Positions 1 to 7,796 of a stretch of 64,000 nucleotides of DNA are shown one piece after another; positions within the stretch are counted from its first letter, which is position 1, and every line of letters begins with the position of its first letter. The stretch comes from Devosia sp. (lineage in GTDB: Bacteria > Pseudomonadota > Alphaproteobacteria > Rhizobiales > Devosiaceae). The notes below the pieces were generated by a model. It had not been told where the DNA came from, did not search any database, and saw nothing but the letters and a program-made list of their open reading frames with translations. The position numbers and the translations under genes were made by a program. The stretch is from contig NZ_JAFKHE010000019.1 of the NCBI RefSeq assembly GCF_017307495.1, positions 1 through 64,000 of the forward strand, given 5' to 3'.

Positions 1-85
1 TGGAGAGAACCAGCCGCGCACGCTCCCTCACGGCAGCGGTCTCACCCAGACCTCGATAAGACCGGCGCGGCGACGGCCGTTTCAT
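1..85 (-). CDS. Possible 5' end of a gene that leaves the window
   Basis: An ATG at 83-85 on the minus strand opens a reading frame of 28 codons that reaches the window edge without a stop (it begins MKRPSPRRSYRG). I do not recognise it and no clear ribosome-binding site precedes it. It would be divergent from the ybjN-like gene, with the CtrA-type box between them. It may be chance coding. Confidence 0.25.
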   Translation of the reverse strand, partial: MKRPSPRRSYRGLGETAAVRERARLVLS

Positions 86-295
86 TTGCGGACTACCCGC
101 GTGGCCCTGAACCGCGCCGGTCACCCCGCCCATCCATCACCCGGAGCCGGATGGCGGCCGGACGCGAAGGCTCGCCCTCTGGGATCGCGCTTCACCCAAC
201 CGTCACATGTCCGGAACGGCGCGCAGCATAGCGCGAGTCGGGCCCGTCCGATTGTGCCAAAATCGGGCAAGCGGGCTGGGGACAGACTCGGGGTC

Positions 296-310
296 TTAAC
301 ACCCTGTTAA
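296..310. promoter_or_regulatory. CtrA-type box TTAA-N7-TTAA
   Basis: TTAA at 296-299 and TTAA at 307-310 are separated by exactly seven bases and followed by CC, matching the full CtrA recognition sequence of alphaproteobacteria. It sits between the frame starting at 85 (minus) and the ybjN-like gene at 509 (plus). The rest of 86-508 shows no gene. A near DnaA box (TCATCCACA, 327-335) lies 17 bases downstream. Which gene it controls is not evident. Confidence 0.5.
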
Positions 311-508
311 CCCTTCCGGCCGGATCATCCACAGAAGAAAGCCTTGGATGGCTCTGGCAGTCCAATCCCCGGAATCGGGGCTCCAGTGTAGCGTGCCTGC
401 CATAGGACGATTCGTAGGCTCTCCCGCGTCGAGTTCTTTGAAAGTACCGCGTAGGACCGGTTTGCACCGGCCAAGCCCTTACGTTTCGCCCAATGGGACG
501 CTCAGCCA

Positions 509-1012
509 ATGACACATATTCTGGAACTGGAACCGGATCGTACGGTGCACCCGGTCGACATCATCGAGCACATCGCCTCGATCAACGACTGGAACTTCGA
601 GCGCCAGGATGCCGACGAGATTTCCATTTCGGTGCGCGGGAACTGGGCCGACTACCACGTCTCGTTCAACTGGATGGAAGACCTCGAGTCCTTGCACATC
701 GCGGCCGCCTTCGACCTCAAGGTGTCCGACATGCGCCGGGCCGAGGTGAAGCAGTTGATCGCCCTGATCAACGAGCAGCTCTGGATCGGCCATTTCGACA
801 TGTGGAACCATGAAGGGGTCATCCTGTTCCGCAACTCGCACCTGCTCACGGGCGGCGCCGAGGTGAGTCCGCAGCAATGCGAGGCGCTGCTGCGCTCGGC
901 CACCGACAGCTGCGATCTCTACTACCAGGCGTTCCAGTTCGTGATATGGGCTGGAAAGAGCGCGGCCGACGCGCTCAGCGAGGTCATGTTCGAAACGGTG
1001 GGCGAAGCTTGA
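509..1012 (+). CDS. YbjN domain-containing protein
   Basis: The 167-residue product has the acidic, compact alpha/beta look of the YbjN family (PF10722-type), which resembles type III secretion chaperones in fold. The biochemical role in bacteria is not settled; E. coli YbjN is a stress-related regulator. Central residues 45-110 (GNWADYHVSFNW, then LKVSDMRRAEVKQLIALIN) carry the family core. No signal peptide or membrane segment is seen, so it should be cytosolic. It starts with ATG after a long leader and ends inside the start of proC (TGA at 1010-1012 overlaps the TTG at 1009), so the two genes are translationally coupled. Synteny of this gene with proC is common in Rhizobiales as far as I recall. 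Confidence 0.85.
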   Translation: MTHILELEPDRTVHPVDIIEHIASINDWNFERQDADEISISVRGNWADYHVSFNWMEDLESLHIAAAFDLKVSDMRRAEVKQLIALINEQLWIGHFDMWNHEGVILFRNSHLLTGGAEVSPQQCEALLRSATDSCDLYYQAFQFVIWAGKSAADALSEVMFETVGEA

Positions 1013-1827
1013 ATCTCTCCGAGATCGGACCGGTTGCCCTGGTCGGGGCCGGCAAGATGGGCCTGGCCCTGGCGCGCGGCTGGATCGCGGGCGGGTTGCC
1101 GCCGGACCGGCTGGTGCTGTGTGATCCCAAGCCCGGCGAAGCCGCGGTGCAGTTCGCCGCCGAGCACGGCGTCCGGCTGCTGCCCCGTCCCCTCGGCGTG
1201 CTGACGCACGTGCTGGTGCTGGCGGTCAAGCCGCAGGTCATCTACGACGTGATGGCCGAGATCCGGCCCGTGGTCGGCAGCTATACGCTGGTGCTGTCCA
1301 TCGCCGCCGGCATTCCGCTGGTCGGGCTGTCCGAGGGGCTGCAGACCGAGCGGGTGATCCGCACCATGCCGAATACGCCGGCGCAGGTTGGCCGGGGGAT
1401 CACCGGCGCCGTCGGGCTGGCGGTCAGCGATGAGGATCGGGCCGTCGCCAACGCGCTGCTCAGCGCCGCGGGGCAGGTCATGTGGTTCGACGACGAGCGG
1501 AAGATCGACGCGGTCACTGCCGTGTCGGGCTCCGGGCCCGCCTATGTGTTCTACCTCGTGGAAGCGTTGGCCGAGGCGGCGCGCAAGCAGGGCTTCGACG
1601 ACGAGCAGGCCATGCAGCTGGCGCGCGCGACGGTAACCGGCGCCGCAGCCCTGCTGGAAGCGGAGAAGGATATGCCGGCGTCCCAGTTGCGCATCAACGT
1701 GACATCGCCGAAGGGTACTACCGCGGCCGCGCTCGACGTGCTGATGGCGCCGGACGGGCTGCAGCCGCTGATGGACAGGGCGGTCGACGCGGCCCGCCGG
1801 CGCTCGGAAGAGCTCGGGCGGGCCTGA
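1009..1827 (+). CDS. proC: Pyrroline-5-carboxylate reductase
   Basis: This is the last enzyme of proline synthesis, reducing 1-pyrroline-5-carboxylate to proline with NAD(P)H in the cytosol. The N-terminus carries the Rossmann nucleotide loop ([10 protein letters not shown], residues about 8-17). The C-terminal half carries the P5CR signature ([17 protein letters not shown] near 165-182 and NVTSPKGTT near 235). At 272 residues it has the usual family length. I chose the TTG at 1009, which overlaps the upstream stop. The frame is open further upstream, but that part reads as a shadow of the ybjN-like gene. The stop shares one base with the next ATG (TGATG), so ybjN-like, proC and csaA look like one operon. 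Confidence 0.95.
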   Translation: MNLSEIGPVALVGAGKMGLALARGWIAGGLPPDRLVLCDPKPGEAAVQFAAEHGVRLLPRPLGVLTHVLVLAVKPQVIYDVMAEIRPVVGSYTLVLSIAAGIPLVGLSEGLQTERVIRTMPNTPAQVGRGITGAVGLAVSDEDRAVANALLSAAGQVMWFDDERKIDAVTAVSGSGPAYVFYLVEALAEAARKQGFDDEQAMQLARATVTGAAALLEAEKDMPASQLRINVTSPKGTTAAALDVLMAPDGLQPLMDRAVDAARRRSEELGRA

Positions 1828-2165
1828 TGGTCGAGATCAGCTACGCCGATTTCGACAAGGTCGACATCCGCACCGGTACGATCGTCGAAGCGCGCCCCTT
1901 TCCCGAGGCGCGCAAGCCCGCCTACATCCTGCTGATCGATTTCGGTCCCGAGATCGGGATCAGGAAGAGCTCGGCGCAGATCACGGTGCACTACACCCCG
2001 GAGTCGCTGGTCGGCCGGCAGGTGCTGGCGGTGGTGAACTTCCCGCCGCGCCAGATCGGGCCGGTGCGCAGCGAAGTGCTGACGCTGGGGTTCGAGGACG
2101 AGGCCGGGGCCATCGTGCTGGCGGCAACAGAGCGGACGGTGCCGAACGGCAAGAAGCTGATGTAG
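1827..2165 (+). CDS. csaA: CsaA-type tRNA-binding domain protein
   Basis: The 112-residue protein is a free-standing EMAP/tRNA-binding OB-fold of the CsaA type, related to the C-terminal domain of MetRS and to Trbp111. Family members bind tRNA and in Bacillus act as an export-related chaperone; the role here is inferred. Visible family motifs are [15 protein letters not shown] (residues 6-20), the central [13 protein letters not shown], and the closing VPNGKKLM. The ATG at 1827 overlaps the proC stop by one base, which fixes the start and places it third in the operon. 2166-2236 holds no gene, only short GC-rich inverted repeats between converging genes. Confidence 0.9.
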   Translation: MVEISYADFDKVDIRTGTIVEARPFPEARKPAYILLIDFGPEIGIRKSSAQITVHYTPESLVGRQVLAVVNFPPRQIGPVRSEVLTLGFEDEAGAIVLAATERTVPNGKKLM

Positions 2166-2236
2166 GCCGCGGCCGTTACGGCCGGCACAGGCTCCTTCGC
2201 GGGGAATGACCCGGTCGAGCGAAGCCGCGGGCGCCG

Positions 2237-2758
2237 TCAGAGATCGTCGGTCAGCTTCAGCCGATCGAGCAGGGCGCGGTCCTCGGGCTCGACCATGCCG
2301 ACGAAGAACTTGAGCACGGTGCGCTTGCCCTCGGCGGGCAGGGGGGCGATGGCGGCCTGGATGCGGCTGGTCTGCGTGGCCGACAGCACTTCGAACAGCT
2401 CGCGGCCCTTTTCGGTGGCATAGAGCAGGCGCTGGCGGCGGTCGGTTTCGCCCGTCTTCTGCTCGATATAGCCGTTGTCGACGAGCTGGCGCAGCACGCG
2501 CGCCAGACTCTGCTTGGTGATCTTCAGGATATCGAGCAGGTCGGCAACCGGCATCCCGGGGCGCAGGTTGGCGAAGAACAGCACCCGGTGATGCGCGCGC
2601 CCGAATCCCTGGCGTTCGAGCAACGCGTCAGCATCGCCAACGAAGTCCCTGTAGGCAAAGAAGAACAGCCCCATGACGTCGAGGGGCATGGCCCCAGCGG
2701 CCGTCGCGGCCAAATTTATGTCAGCCTTGTTGACACTTATTTTGCCCGATGCCATCAT
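2237..2758 (-). CDS. MarR family transcriptional regulator
   Basis: A 173-residue winged-helix protein of the MarR family. The DNA-binding core is clear: VADLLDILKITKQSLARVLRQLVDNGYIEQ (about 70-99) followed by the wing with DRRQRLLYATEKGREL. It is divergent from ilvE with about 134 bases between coding starts, so it may regulate itself and ilvE. An inverted repeat TGTCA-N7-TGACA (2719-2723 and 2731-2735) falls inside the first codons as called. It is a possible operator and raises the chance that translation really begins at the internal Met (codon at 2687-2689, MPLDVMGL). Ligand unknown. Confidence 0.85.
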   Translation of the reverse strand: MMASGKISVNKADINLAATAAGAMPLDVMGLFFFAYRDFVGDADALLERQGFGRAHHRVLFFANLRPGMPVADLLDILKITKQSLARVLRQLVDNGYIEQKTGETDRRQRLLYATEKGRELFEVLSATQTSRIQAAIAPLPAEGKRTVLKFFVGMVEPEDRALLDRLKLTDDL

Positions 2759-2892
2759 CCCCTCATTGACAGGACCAATGTTGCCTTATCCCAAAGCCGT
2801 TCCGGTTTGCCAAGGGTACGCCGGTGAGGCAGGATCATCGCAACAAGCACGGCAGTCTGTTCGGCTGCAATAAAGATGAGTGGGAGAGACTG

Positions 2893-3780
2893 ATGGCAAT
2901 TCCGATGGACCAGCGCGACGGCTGGATCTGGTTCGACGGGCAGATGGTGCCGTGGAAGGACGCGAAGATCCACGTCCTGACCCATGGGCTGCACTATGCC
3001 AGCACGGTGTTCGAGGGCGAGCGGGCCTATGGCGGCGAGATCTTCAAGTCCCGCCAGCATACCGAGCGCCTGATCCAGTCGGGCAAGACCCTCGACTTCA
3101 CCATTCCCTACTCGGTCGACGAGATCGAGGCTGCCAAGCGCCTCGTGCTCGATAAGAACGGCCTCGTCGACGCCTATGTTCGCCCGGTCGCCTGGCGCGG
3201 CTCCGAGGAGCTGTCGGTGCCCGGCCGCAATAACAAGGTGCACCTCGCTATCGCCTCGTGGGTGTGGCCGAGCTATTTCTCGGTCGAGGAGAAGCTCAAG
3301 GGCATCCGCCTCGAATGGAGCCGCTGGAAGCGCCCGAGCCCCGAGACCATCCCCTGCACCGCCAAGGCCGCCGGCCTCTACATGATCTGCACGTTGTCGA
3401 AAGACGCGGCGATGGCCAACGGCTATGCCGACTCGCTGATGCTCGACTATCGCGGCTATGTCGCAGAGGCGACCGGCGCCAACGTGTTCTTCATCAAGGG
3501 CGACGAGATCCACACCCCGACCCCCGACTGCTTCCTCAACGGCATCACCCGGCAGACGGCGATCGAGCTGGCCAAGCAGAACGGCTACAAGGTGGTCGAG
3601 CGCCACATCCTGCCCGAGGAACTGTCGAATTTCGACGAGTGCTTCCTCACCGGCACGGCGGCGGAAATCACCCCGGTCTCCGAGGTCGGCCAGTACAAGT
3701 TCAAGCCGGCCAAGGGCTGCACCACGCTGATCAACGCCTATACCGAGGCCGTGACGCCCAAGAAGGTGGCGGCCGAGTAA
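2893..3780 (+). CDS. ilvE: Branched-chain amino acid aminotransferase
   Basis: A fold-type IV PLP aminotransferase that interconverts Leu, Ile and Val with their 2-oxo acids. The 295-residue length fits the family. Family features include HGLHYASTVFEGERAYGG near 35-52, the region with the likely PLP lysine (PCTAKAAGLY near 160) and the C-terminal FLTGTAAEITPVSEV. The start at 2893 is preceded by a good ribosome-binding site (GGGAGAG, 2882-2888); the frame is open 23 codons further upstream but without family similarity. Divergent from the MarR gene and followed by a strong hairpin at 3804-3830. Confidence 0.95.
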   Translation: MAIPMDQRDGWIWFDGQMVPWKDAKIHVLTHGLHYASTVFEGERAYGGEIFKSRQHTERLIQSGKTLDFTIPYSVDEIEAAKRLVLDKNGLVDAYVRPVAWRGSEELSVPGRNNKVHLAIASWVWPSYFSVEEKLKGIRLEWSRWKRPSPETIPCTAKAAGLYMICTLSKDAAMANGYADSLMLDYRGYVAEATGANVFFIKGDEIHTPTPDCFLNGITRQTAIELAKQNGYKVVERHILPEELSNFDECFLTGTAAEITPVSEVGQYKFKPAKGCTTLINAYTEAVTPKKVAAE

Positions 3781-3803
3781 GTCGGCCGAATTGACGAGTT
3801 GAT

Positions 3804-3830
3804 CGAACCCCGCCCATGTGGCGGGGTTCG
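3804..3830 (+). terminator. Hairpin terminator after ilvE
   Basis: A perfect 11-bp stem (CGAACCCCGCC, 3804-3814, with its complement at 3820-3830) encloses a 5-base loop. The downstream T-tract is weak (TGCTTT). It lies 24 bases after the ilvE stop and 19 bases before the aldolase start. Confidence 0.7.
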
Positions 3831-3848
3831 TGCTTTGGGGAGGAAGCG

Positions 3849-4628
3849 ATGAGTCTGCCGGCGCTGCGCGAGCGGCTGAAGAGCGGTGTGCCGCTGGTCG
3901 CCACGTTTTCGATCATCCCGTCCGTCGAGGTGGTTGAACTGATCGGGCTCGCCGGGTTCGACGCCGTGATCCTCGATATCGAGCATGGCGCACATGGCAG
4001 CGAGGCGCTCGGCCCGCTGATCCTGGCCGCGCGGGCGCGGGGCCTCTACCCGCTGGTGCGGGTGCGCAGCAGCGAGCCGACGGAGATTGCCGCGGCGCTC
4101 GACGCCGGCGCGGCGGGTGTGATCGTGCCGCAGATCGGCTCGCTCGCCGAAGCCGAAAAGGCGGTGCGCGCCGCGCGCTTCGCGCCTGACGGCAACCGCG
4201 GCGCCAACCCGTTCGTCCGCGCCGCCGATTATTCCGGCCGGCTCGAGTGGTTCGCCGAGGCCAACCGCGACGTCGCCGTCCTGCTGATGATCGAGGGGCA
4301 GGGCGGGCTGGCGGATGCGGAGCATATCGTGAAGCTTCCGCATCTCGACGGCATCTTCATCGGGCCGATGGACCTGTCGCATGCGCTCGGCGTTCCGGGC
4401 GAGATGGCACATCCGGAGGTCGTGTCGGCCATCCGACTGGTGATTGCGGCCTGCAAGGCAGAGGGCATCACGGCCGGCATCTTCGCGGGTACGCCGGAGG
4501 CGGCGAAGCGATGGTTCGGCGAGGGTGTCAGCCTTGCGGGGGTCGGGGTCGATACCGGACACCTGCTCGCCGCGCTGCGCGGGGTCGTTGCCGCCACGAA
4601 GGCCGGCCAGGGCGGCCCGCTGCCCTGA
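3849..4628 (+). CDS. HpcH/HpaI family aldolase
   Basis: A class II aldolase of the HpcH/HpaI (2-keto-3-deoxy-acid aldolase) family, 259 residues. These enzymes cleave 4-hydroxy-2-oxo acids to pyruvate or a related 2-oxo acid plus an aldehyde with a divalent metal. The catalytic His lies in DIEHGAHG (about 41-48). The metal-binding Glu and Asp lie in MIEGQGG (about 147) and FIGPMDLSHALG (about 174-185). The ATG at 3849 has a strong GGGGAGGAAG site in front. No pathway neighbours are present, so the physiological substrate cannot be told. Confidence 0.9.
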   Translation: MSLPALRERLKSGVPLVATFSIIPSVEVVELIGLAGFDAVILDIEHGAHGSEALGPLILAARARGLYPLVRVRSSEPTEIAAALDAGAAGVIVPQIGSLAEAEKAVRAARFAPDGNRGANPFVRAADYSGRLEWFAEANRDVAVLLMIEGQGGLADAEHIVKLPHLDGIFIGPMDLSHALGVPGEMAHPEVVSAIRLVIAACKAEGITAGIFAGTPEAAKRWFGEGVSLAGVGVDTGHLLAALRGVVAATKAGQGGPLP

Positions 4629-5078
4629 CTAGCCGCGCCCATCCGGATAGACGGCGGGGCCCTTGAGCTCGAGCTTGTTGCCCCACGGATCGAGCACGTA
4701 GAACGAGTTGCCCATACCGCGCGCGCCGCCGTGGAAGGCTTCGCGGTCGATCGCTACGCCGTGCCTCGACAGATGGGCGCGCATCTCGTCCTCATCGAAC
4801 GGGGTGAGGGCAATGCAGACATGGTCGACATTGCGGCCACCCTTGACCGGGGGGATGGCGGACGCCGCGCCCGGATGCGTGATATCCCACAGTACGATCA
4901 GCGCCGCCCCGCACCAGACCTGCTCCATACCGAGTGCCGGATAGGAATAACCGGGCTGGCAACCGAGCACATCGGCGTACCACTTCGTGGCCTTGGCGAG
5001 GTCGTCGACGATGAAGACAACGTGGTCGAGGCCGACGAGGGAAAATGGTGGGCTGCTATCGGTCACTTGCGGTTCCAT
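4629..5078 (-). CDS. VOC family (glyoxalase-fold) protein
   Basis: A single vicinal-oxygen-chelate domain of 149 residues with the paired beta-alpha-beta-beta-beta modules. These begin at GLDHVVFIVDDLAKATKWYADVLG (about 16-39) and RNVDHVCIALTPFDEDEM (about 81-98), and the domain closes with FYVLDPWGNKLELKG. His and Glu at the usual metal positions are present (LDHV, DHVC, NKLEL). The reaction is not deducible: the family includes glyoxalase I, dioxygenases and fosfomycin resistance enzymes. It is the last gene of pgsA-moaD-moaE-VOC, its start overlapping the end of moaE by 16 bases, and it converges on the aldolase gene with no spacer. Confidence 0.85.
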   Translation of the reverse strand: MEPQVTDSSPPFSLVGLDHVVFIVDDLAKATKWYADVLGCQPGYSYPALGMEQVWCGAALIVLWDITHPGAASAIPPVKGGRNVDHVCIALTPFDEDEMRAHLSRHGVAIDREAFHGGARGMGNSFYVLDPWGNKLELKGPAVYPDGRG

Positions 5079-5515
5079 TTGTCACGGGCGTGGTCGTCTT
5101 CCGCTTTCGCCTCGACCCAGCGGTTTCCGGCGGGCGTGGCCTCCTTCTTCCAGAAGGGGGCGTCGGTCTTCAGATAGTCCATCAGGAACGAGGCGCCGTC
5201 GAATGCCGCCTGCCGGTGCGGGGCGAGGGTCATCACCTGGACGATCGGTTCGCCGGAATCGAGCGCGCCGTAGCGGTGGATGACAGCGGCCTTGATCAGG
5301 CCGAACCGCGCCACGGCTTCGGCGATGGCCCTGCCGATCTGGGCCTCGGCCAGCTCGGGATAGGCCTCGAGCGTCAGGGTGCTGACCGGATCGTCGGGGC
5401 GGGAGCGGACGAGGCCGGTAAAGGTCACAGCCGCGCCGGCGCCGGCGCTTGCCGCGAGAAAGGCATTGGTCTCGGCGCCGGGATCGAAAGGCGCCGCCTG
5501 CAGCCGGACGGACAC
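5063..5515 (-). CDS. moaE: Molybdopterin synthase catalytic subunit MoaE
   Basis: MoaE (150 residues) with MoaD converts cyclic pyranopterin monophosphate into molybdopterin by adding two sulfurs. The family core is visible: GAAVTFTGLVRS (27-38), LTLEAYPELAEAQI, VIHRYGALDSGEPIVQVMTLAPHR, and the catalytic-lysine segment LKTDAPFWKKEATP (about 119-132). The start is GTG, two bases after the moaD stop, so translation is probably coupled to moaD. It follows pgsA and moaD on the minus strand, a gene order familiar from Rhizobiales. No other moa genes lie in the window. Confidence 0.93.
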   Translation of the reverse strand: MSVRLQAAPFDPGAETNAFLAASAGAGAAVTFTGLVRSRPDDPVSTLTLEAYPELAEAQIGRAIAEAVARFGLIKAAVIHRYGALDSGEPIVQVMTLAPHRQAAFDGASFLMDYLKTDAPFWKKEATPAGNRWVEAKAEDDHARDKWNRK

Positions 5516-5517
5516 GT

Positions 5518-5769
5518 TCAGCCGCCTGTCATCGGCGGGAACAGGGCGATGACCTTGGCGTTGCCGATGGGGGCGGTATGCGGCACGATCTCGGTGTCGA
5601 GCGCCGCCTTGATCAGCTGCGGCTTTTGCATTGCCAGATCAGCGGCTTCGTCGCGATCCCTGAGCCACTGAATCAGGTCGCCTACGGTCACCACCTCGGC
5701 CGGCAGGTCGACATCCTCCTCGCCGCGATTGAGGCGTTCGCGCAGCCAGGCGAAGTAGCGGATCTTCAT
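5518..5769 (-). CDS. moaD: Molybdopterin synthase sulfur carrier subunit MoaD
   Basis: An 83-residue ubiquitin-fold sulfur carrier that ends in the required Gly-Gly (FPPMTGG); the terminal glycine is thiocarboxylated and donates sulfur to MoaE. The N-terminus KIRYFAWLRERLNRGEEDVDLP is typical. The ATG overlaps the pgsA stop by four bases (ATGA), which fixes the start and shows coupling to pgsA. Cytosolic, partner MoaE encoded directly downstream. Confidence 0.93.
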   Translation of the reverse strand: MKIRYFAWLRERLNRGEEDVDLPAEVVTVGDLIQWLRDRDEAADLAMQKPQLIKAALDTEIVPHTAPIGNAKVIALFPPMTGG

Positions 5770-6335
5770 ATTTCGGGCCCCGAAAGATACGGCCAGGTCG
5801 AGCGCAGGTACTCCCAGCCCGTCCACACCGTCAGCCCGGCCGCGATCCAGAGGAACAGGTGGGCGATGAAGCCCAGCCCGAGCAGCATCGGGGCGGCCAT
5901 GATCATGGCGAGGGCGACGAGCTGGGTGGTGGTCTTCCACTTGGCGAGAAAAGTCACCGGCACCTCGATGGCGCGGTTGCCCAGGTATTCGCGCAGGCCG
6001 GCGACGAAGATTTCGCGCATCAGGATGGCGATGGCCGGGATCAGGTCCCAGCCGGAGAAATCGCGCGTGAAGGCGAAGGTGACGATCAGCGCGCCGACCA
6101 GCAGCTTGTCGGCGATCGGATCGAGCATCTTGCCGAGCGCCGAGTTGAGGTTCATCCGGCGCGCGAGGAAGCCATCGAGCCAGTCGGTGATGGCGGCGGC
6201 GATGTAGAGCAGGAGCGCGAGCCAGCGCAGCCACTCCCAGCCGCTCAGCAGGAACAGGCAGATGACCGGAATCGCGAGGATGCGCGCGATGGTCAGCTGG
6301 TTGGGAAGCGACATCAGTTGCGGCGGGATCTGCAT
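5766..6335 (-). CDS. pgsA: CDP-diacylglycerol-glycerol-3-phosphate 3-phosphatidyltransferase
   Basis: An integral membrane CDP-alcohol phosphotransferase that makes phosphatidylglycerol phosphate, the first committed step to phosphatidylglycerol and cardiolipin. The catalytic motif D-G-x2-A-R-x8-G-x3-D-x3-D is complete (DWLDGFLARR, then GKMLDPIAD, about 53-78), and the rest is hydrophobic with about five membrane spans. At 189 residues it has family length. I start at the ATG at 6333-6335; the ATG at 6312-6314 (MSLPNQLT) is also possible. The open frame upstream is a dispersed repeat in translation. First gene of the pgsA-moaD-moaE-VOC operon. Confidence 0.93.
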   Translation of the reverse strand: MQIPPQLMSLPNQLTIARILAIPVICLFLLSGWEWLRWLALLLYIAAAITDWLDGFLARRMNLNSALGKMLDPIADKLLVGALIVTFAFTRDFSGWDLIPAIAILMREIFVAGLREYLGNRAIEVPVTFLAKWKTTTQLVALAMIMAAPMLLGLGFIAHLFLWIAAGLTVWTGWEYLRSTWPYLSGPEI

Positions 6336-6441
6336 GGGCGGAGAAGACGCTATCGGCGTGGCGCGGTCAAGGCGGGGCAGGGGATGGTGGTGGCGAGGGT
6401 TCAGGGAGGGTTGCCGGCGCCGGCAGCACGGCAGACTGGGT

Positions 6442-6516
6442 GTCATCCCCGCGAAAGCGGGGATCTCCGTTTGCTGCACCATCCCAAACAGAGGTCCCCG
6501 CTTTCGCGGGGATGAC
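6442..6516. repeat. Dispersed nested palindromic repeat, family 1
   Basis: A 75-base element whose ends, GTCATCCCCGCGAAAGCGGGG and its complement, form a long inverted repeat. Each arm is itself a small palindrome, and a GTTTG...CAAAC pair lies in the middle. It separates aroG and pgsA, which are both on the minus strand. In translation it gives the familiar spurious peptide VIPAKAGIS. Diverged relatives are at 10638-10716, 18221-18296 and 18336-18413. Confidence 0.85.
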
Positions 6517-6542
6517 CCTGTGGTTGGCTGATGTATCGTGCC

Positions 6543-7616
6543 TCAGGCCACCAGTTGCCCCGTCGCGCGGCGGCGTTCTTCCACGGACTCGGCCAGCTTT
6601 TCGAGCGTCTCGACCGTGGTGTCCCAGTCGATGCAGGCATCGGTGATCGACTGCCCGTAGACCAGCTCCTTGCCCGGCACGAGGTCCTGGCGGCCGGCGA
6701 CGAGGTTGGATTCGATCATCACGCCGATGATCCGCTTGTCCCCGGCAGCCAGCTGGGCGCCGACCTCGGCGAGGACGAGGGGCTGGTTCTCCGGCTTCTT
6801 GGACGAGTTGGCGTGGCTGGCGTCGATCATCACGGCCGGGCAGATTCCGGACTTCTCGGCCTCCGCGCACGCCGCATCGACGCTCTCGGCGCCGAAGTTC
6901 GGCACCTTGCCGCCGCGCAGGATGATGTGGCAGTCGTCGTTGCCGGTGGTCGCGGCGATGGCCGAACGGCCCGACTTGGTGACGGCGAGGAAATGGTGCG
7001 GCTGGCTGGCCGACTTCACCGCGTCGAGCGCGATGCGGACATTGCCGTCGGTGCCGTTCTTGAAGCCGACCGGGCAGCTCAGCCCCGAGGCCAGTTCGCG
7101 GTGGACCTGGCTCTCGGTGGTGCGCGCGCCGATGGCGCCCCACGAGACGAGGTCGGCGAAATACTGCGGGGTCGTCATGTCGAGGAATTCGGAGCCGGCG
7201 GGCAGGCCGAGATTGTTGATCTCGAGCAGCACCGAGCGGGCAAGCCGCAGGCCGTTGTCGATATCGAAGCTGCCGTCGAGATTGGGATCGTTGATGAGGC
7301 CCTTCCAGCCGACGGTGGTGCGGGGCTTCTCGAAATAGACGCGCATGACGATCTCGAGGCTGCCGGCGAGGCGCTCACGGACCGGCGCGAGGCGGCGGGC
7401 ATAGTCCAGCGCGGCCTTGGGGTCATGGATGGAGCAGGGGCCGACGACGACGGCGAGGCGGTCGTCGGTGCCGTGCAAGATGTTGTGCAGCGCGTGGCGG
7501 GCGCTGATCACCGTGCGGGTGGCGGCGTCGGTGCGCGGGAACTCGCGGATCACTTCCTCCGGTGTTCGGAGTTCGCGAAGTCCCTTGATGCGCAGGTCGT
7601 CGGTGGATTTCAGCAT
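6543..7616 (-). CDS. aroG: 3-deoxy-7-phosphoheptulonate synthase (class I-alpha, AroFGH type)
   Basis: DAHP synthase condenses phosphoenolpyruvate and erythrose 4-phosphate, the first step of the shikimate pathway. It is 357 residues with the AroFGH motifs GPCSIHD (near 80), KPRTTVGWKGL, KNGTDGNVRIALDA and DASHANSSKKPENQ near 270, holding PEP, metal and phosphate ligands. The N-terminal extension is the type that gives feedback inhibition by an aromatic amino acid, but the specificity cannot be read. I use the ATG at 7614-7616; the frame is open 11 codons further up into the leader. Expression is very probably controlled by the attenuator and aromatic leader peptide just upstream (7658-7788). 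The symbol is by family only; aroF or aroH would be equally fair. Confidence 0.93.
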   Translation of the reverse strand: MLKSTDDLRIKGLRELRTPEEVIREFPRTDAATRTVISARHALHNILHGTDDRLAVVVGPCSIHDPKAALDYARRLAPVRERLAGSLEIVMRVYFEKPRTTVGWKGLINDPNLDGSFDIDNGLRLARSVLLEINNLGLPAGSEFLDMTTPQYFADLVSWGAIGARTTESQVHRELASGLSCPVGFKNGTDGNVRIALDAVKSASQPHHFLAVTKSGRSAIAATTGNDDCHIILRGGKVPNFGAESVDAACAEAEKSGICPAVMIDASHANSSKKPENQPLVLAEVGAQLAAGDKRIIGVMIESNLVAGRQDLVPGKELVYGQSITDACIDWDTTVETLEKLAESVEERRRATGQLVA

Positions 7617-7657
7617 TTGTCGTCGGCTCCTCGGGGATCTGGTGAGCACCGGCGACG

Positions 7658-7685
7658 AAAAAGCCGCCAGTTGCTGGCGGCTTTT
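7658..7685 (-). terminator. Attenuator terminator in the aroG leader
   Basis: Read on the minus strand, AAAAGCCGCCAG (7685-7674), loop CAA and CTGGCGGCTTTT form a 12-bp hairpin followed by a run of five T (7662-7658). It lies 41 bases before the aroG start and 28 bases after the leader-peptide stop. The ascending arm can instead pair with 7731-7739 of the leader (GCTGGCAGC against GCCGCCAGC, eight of nine bases), giving an antiterminator. Confidence 0.85.
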
Positions 7686-7713
7686 CGGGAATTCTATCGC
7701 TTGGTCTATGAGA

Positions 7714-7788
7714 TCAAACGCGCCCCTCCGGCTGCCAGCGGCTTCCGTTGCTAAAGTACCAATAGAAGTAGGTGGCGCGGAGGTTCAT
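7714..7788 (-). CDS. Aromatic leader peptide controlling aroG by attenuation
   Basis: A 24-codon frame (ATG at 7786-7788, TGA at 7714-7716) encodes MNLRAT followed by the run YFYWYF and one further Trp near the end. Six consecutive aromatic codons just before an attenuator hairpin are the classical sign of a transcription-attenuation leader. The frame is far too short to be a normal gene. A stalled ribosome on the aromatic run would leave 7731-7739 free to form the antiterminator, whereas a ribosome reaching the stop would cover it and allow termination. No Shine-Dalgarno site precedes the ATG. The promoter at 7797-7825 places transcription start at or next to the ATG, so the peptide may be read from a leaderless mRNA, as known for the trpL leader of Sinorhizobium. 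Confidence 0.85.
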   Translation of the reverse strand: MNLRATYFYWYFSNGSRWQPEGRV

Positions 7789-7796
7789 GGGCGAGG

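Noticed and set aside
6367..6646. Short frames translating to VIPAKAGIS or FRGDD peptides
   Set aside because: They are translations of the dispersed palindromic repeat, not genes.
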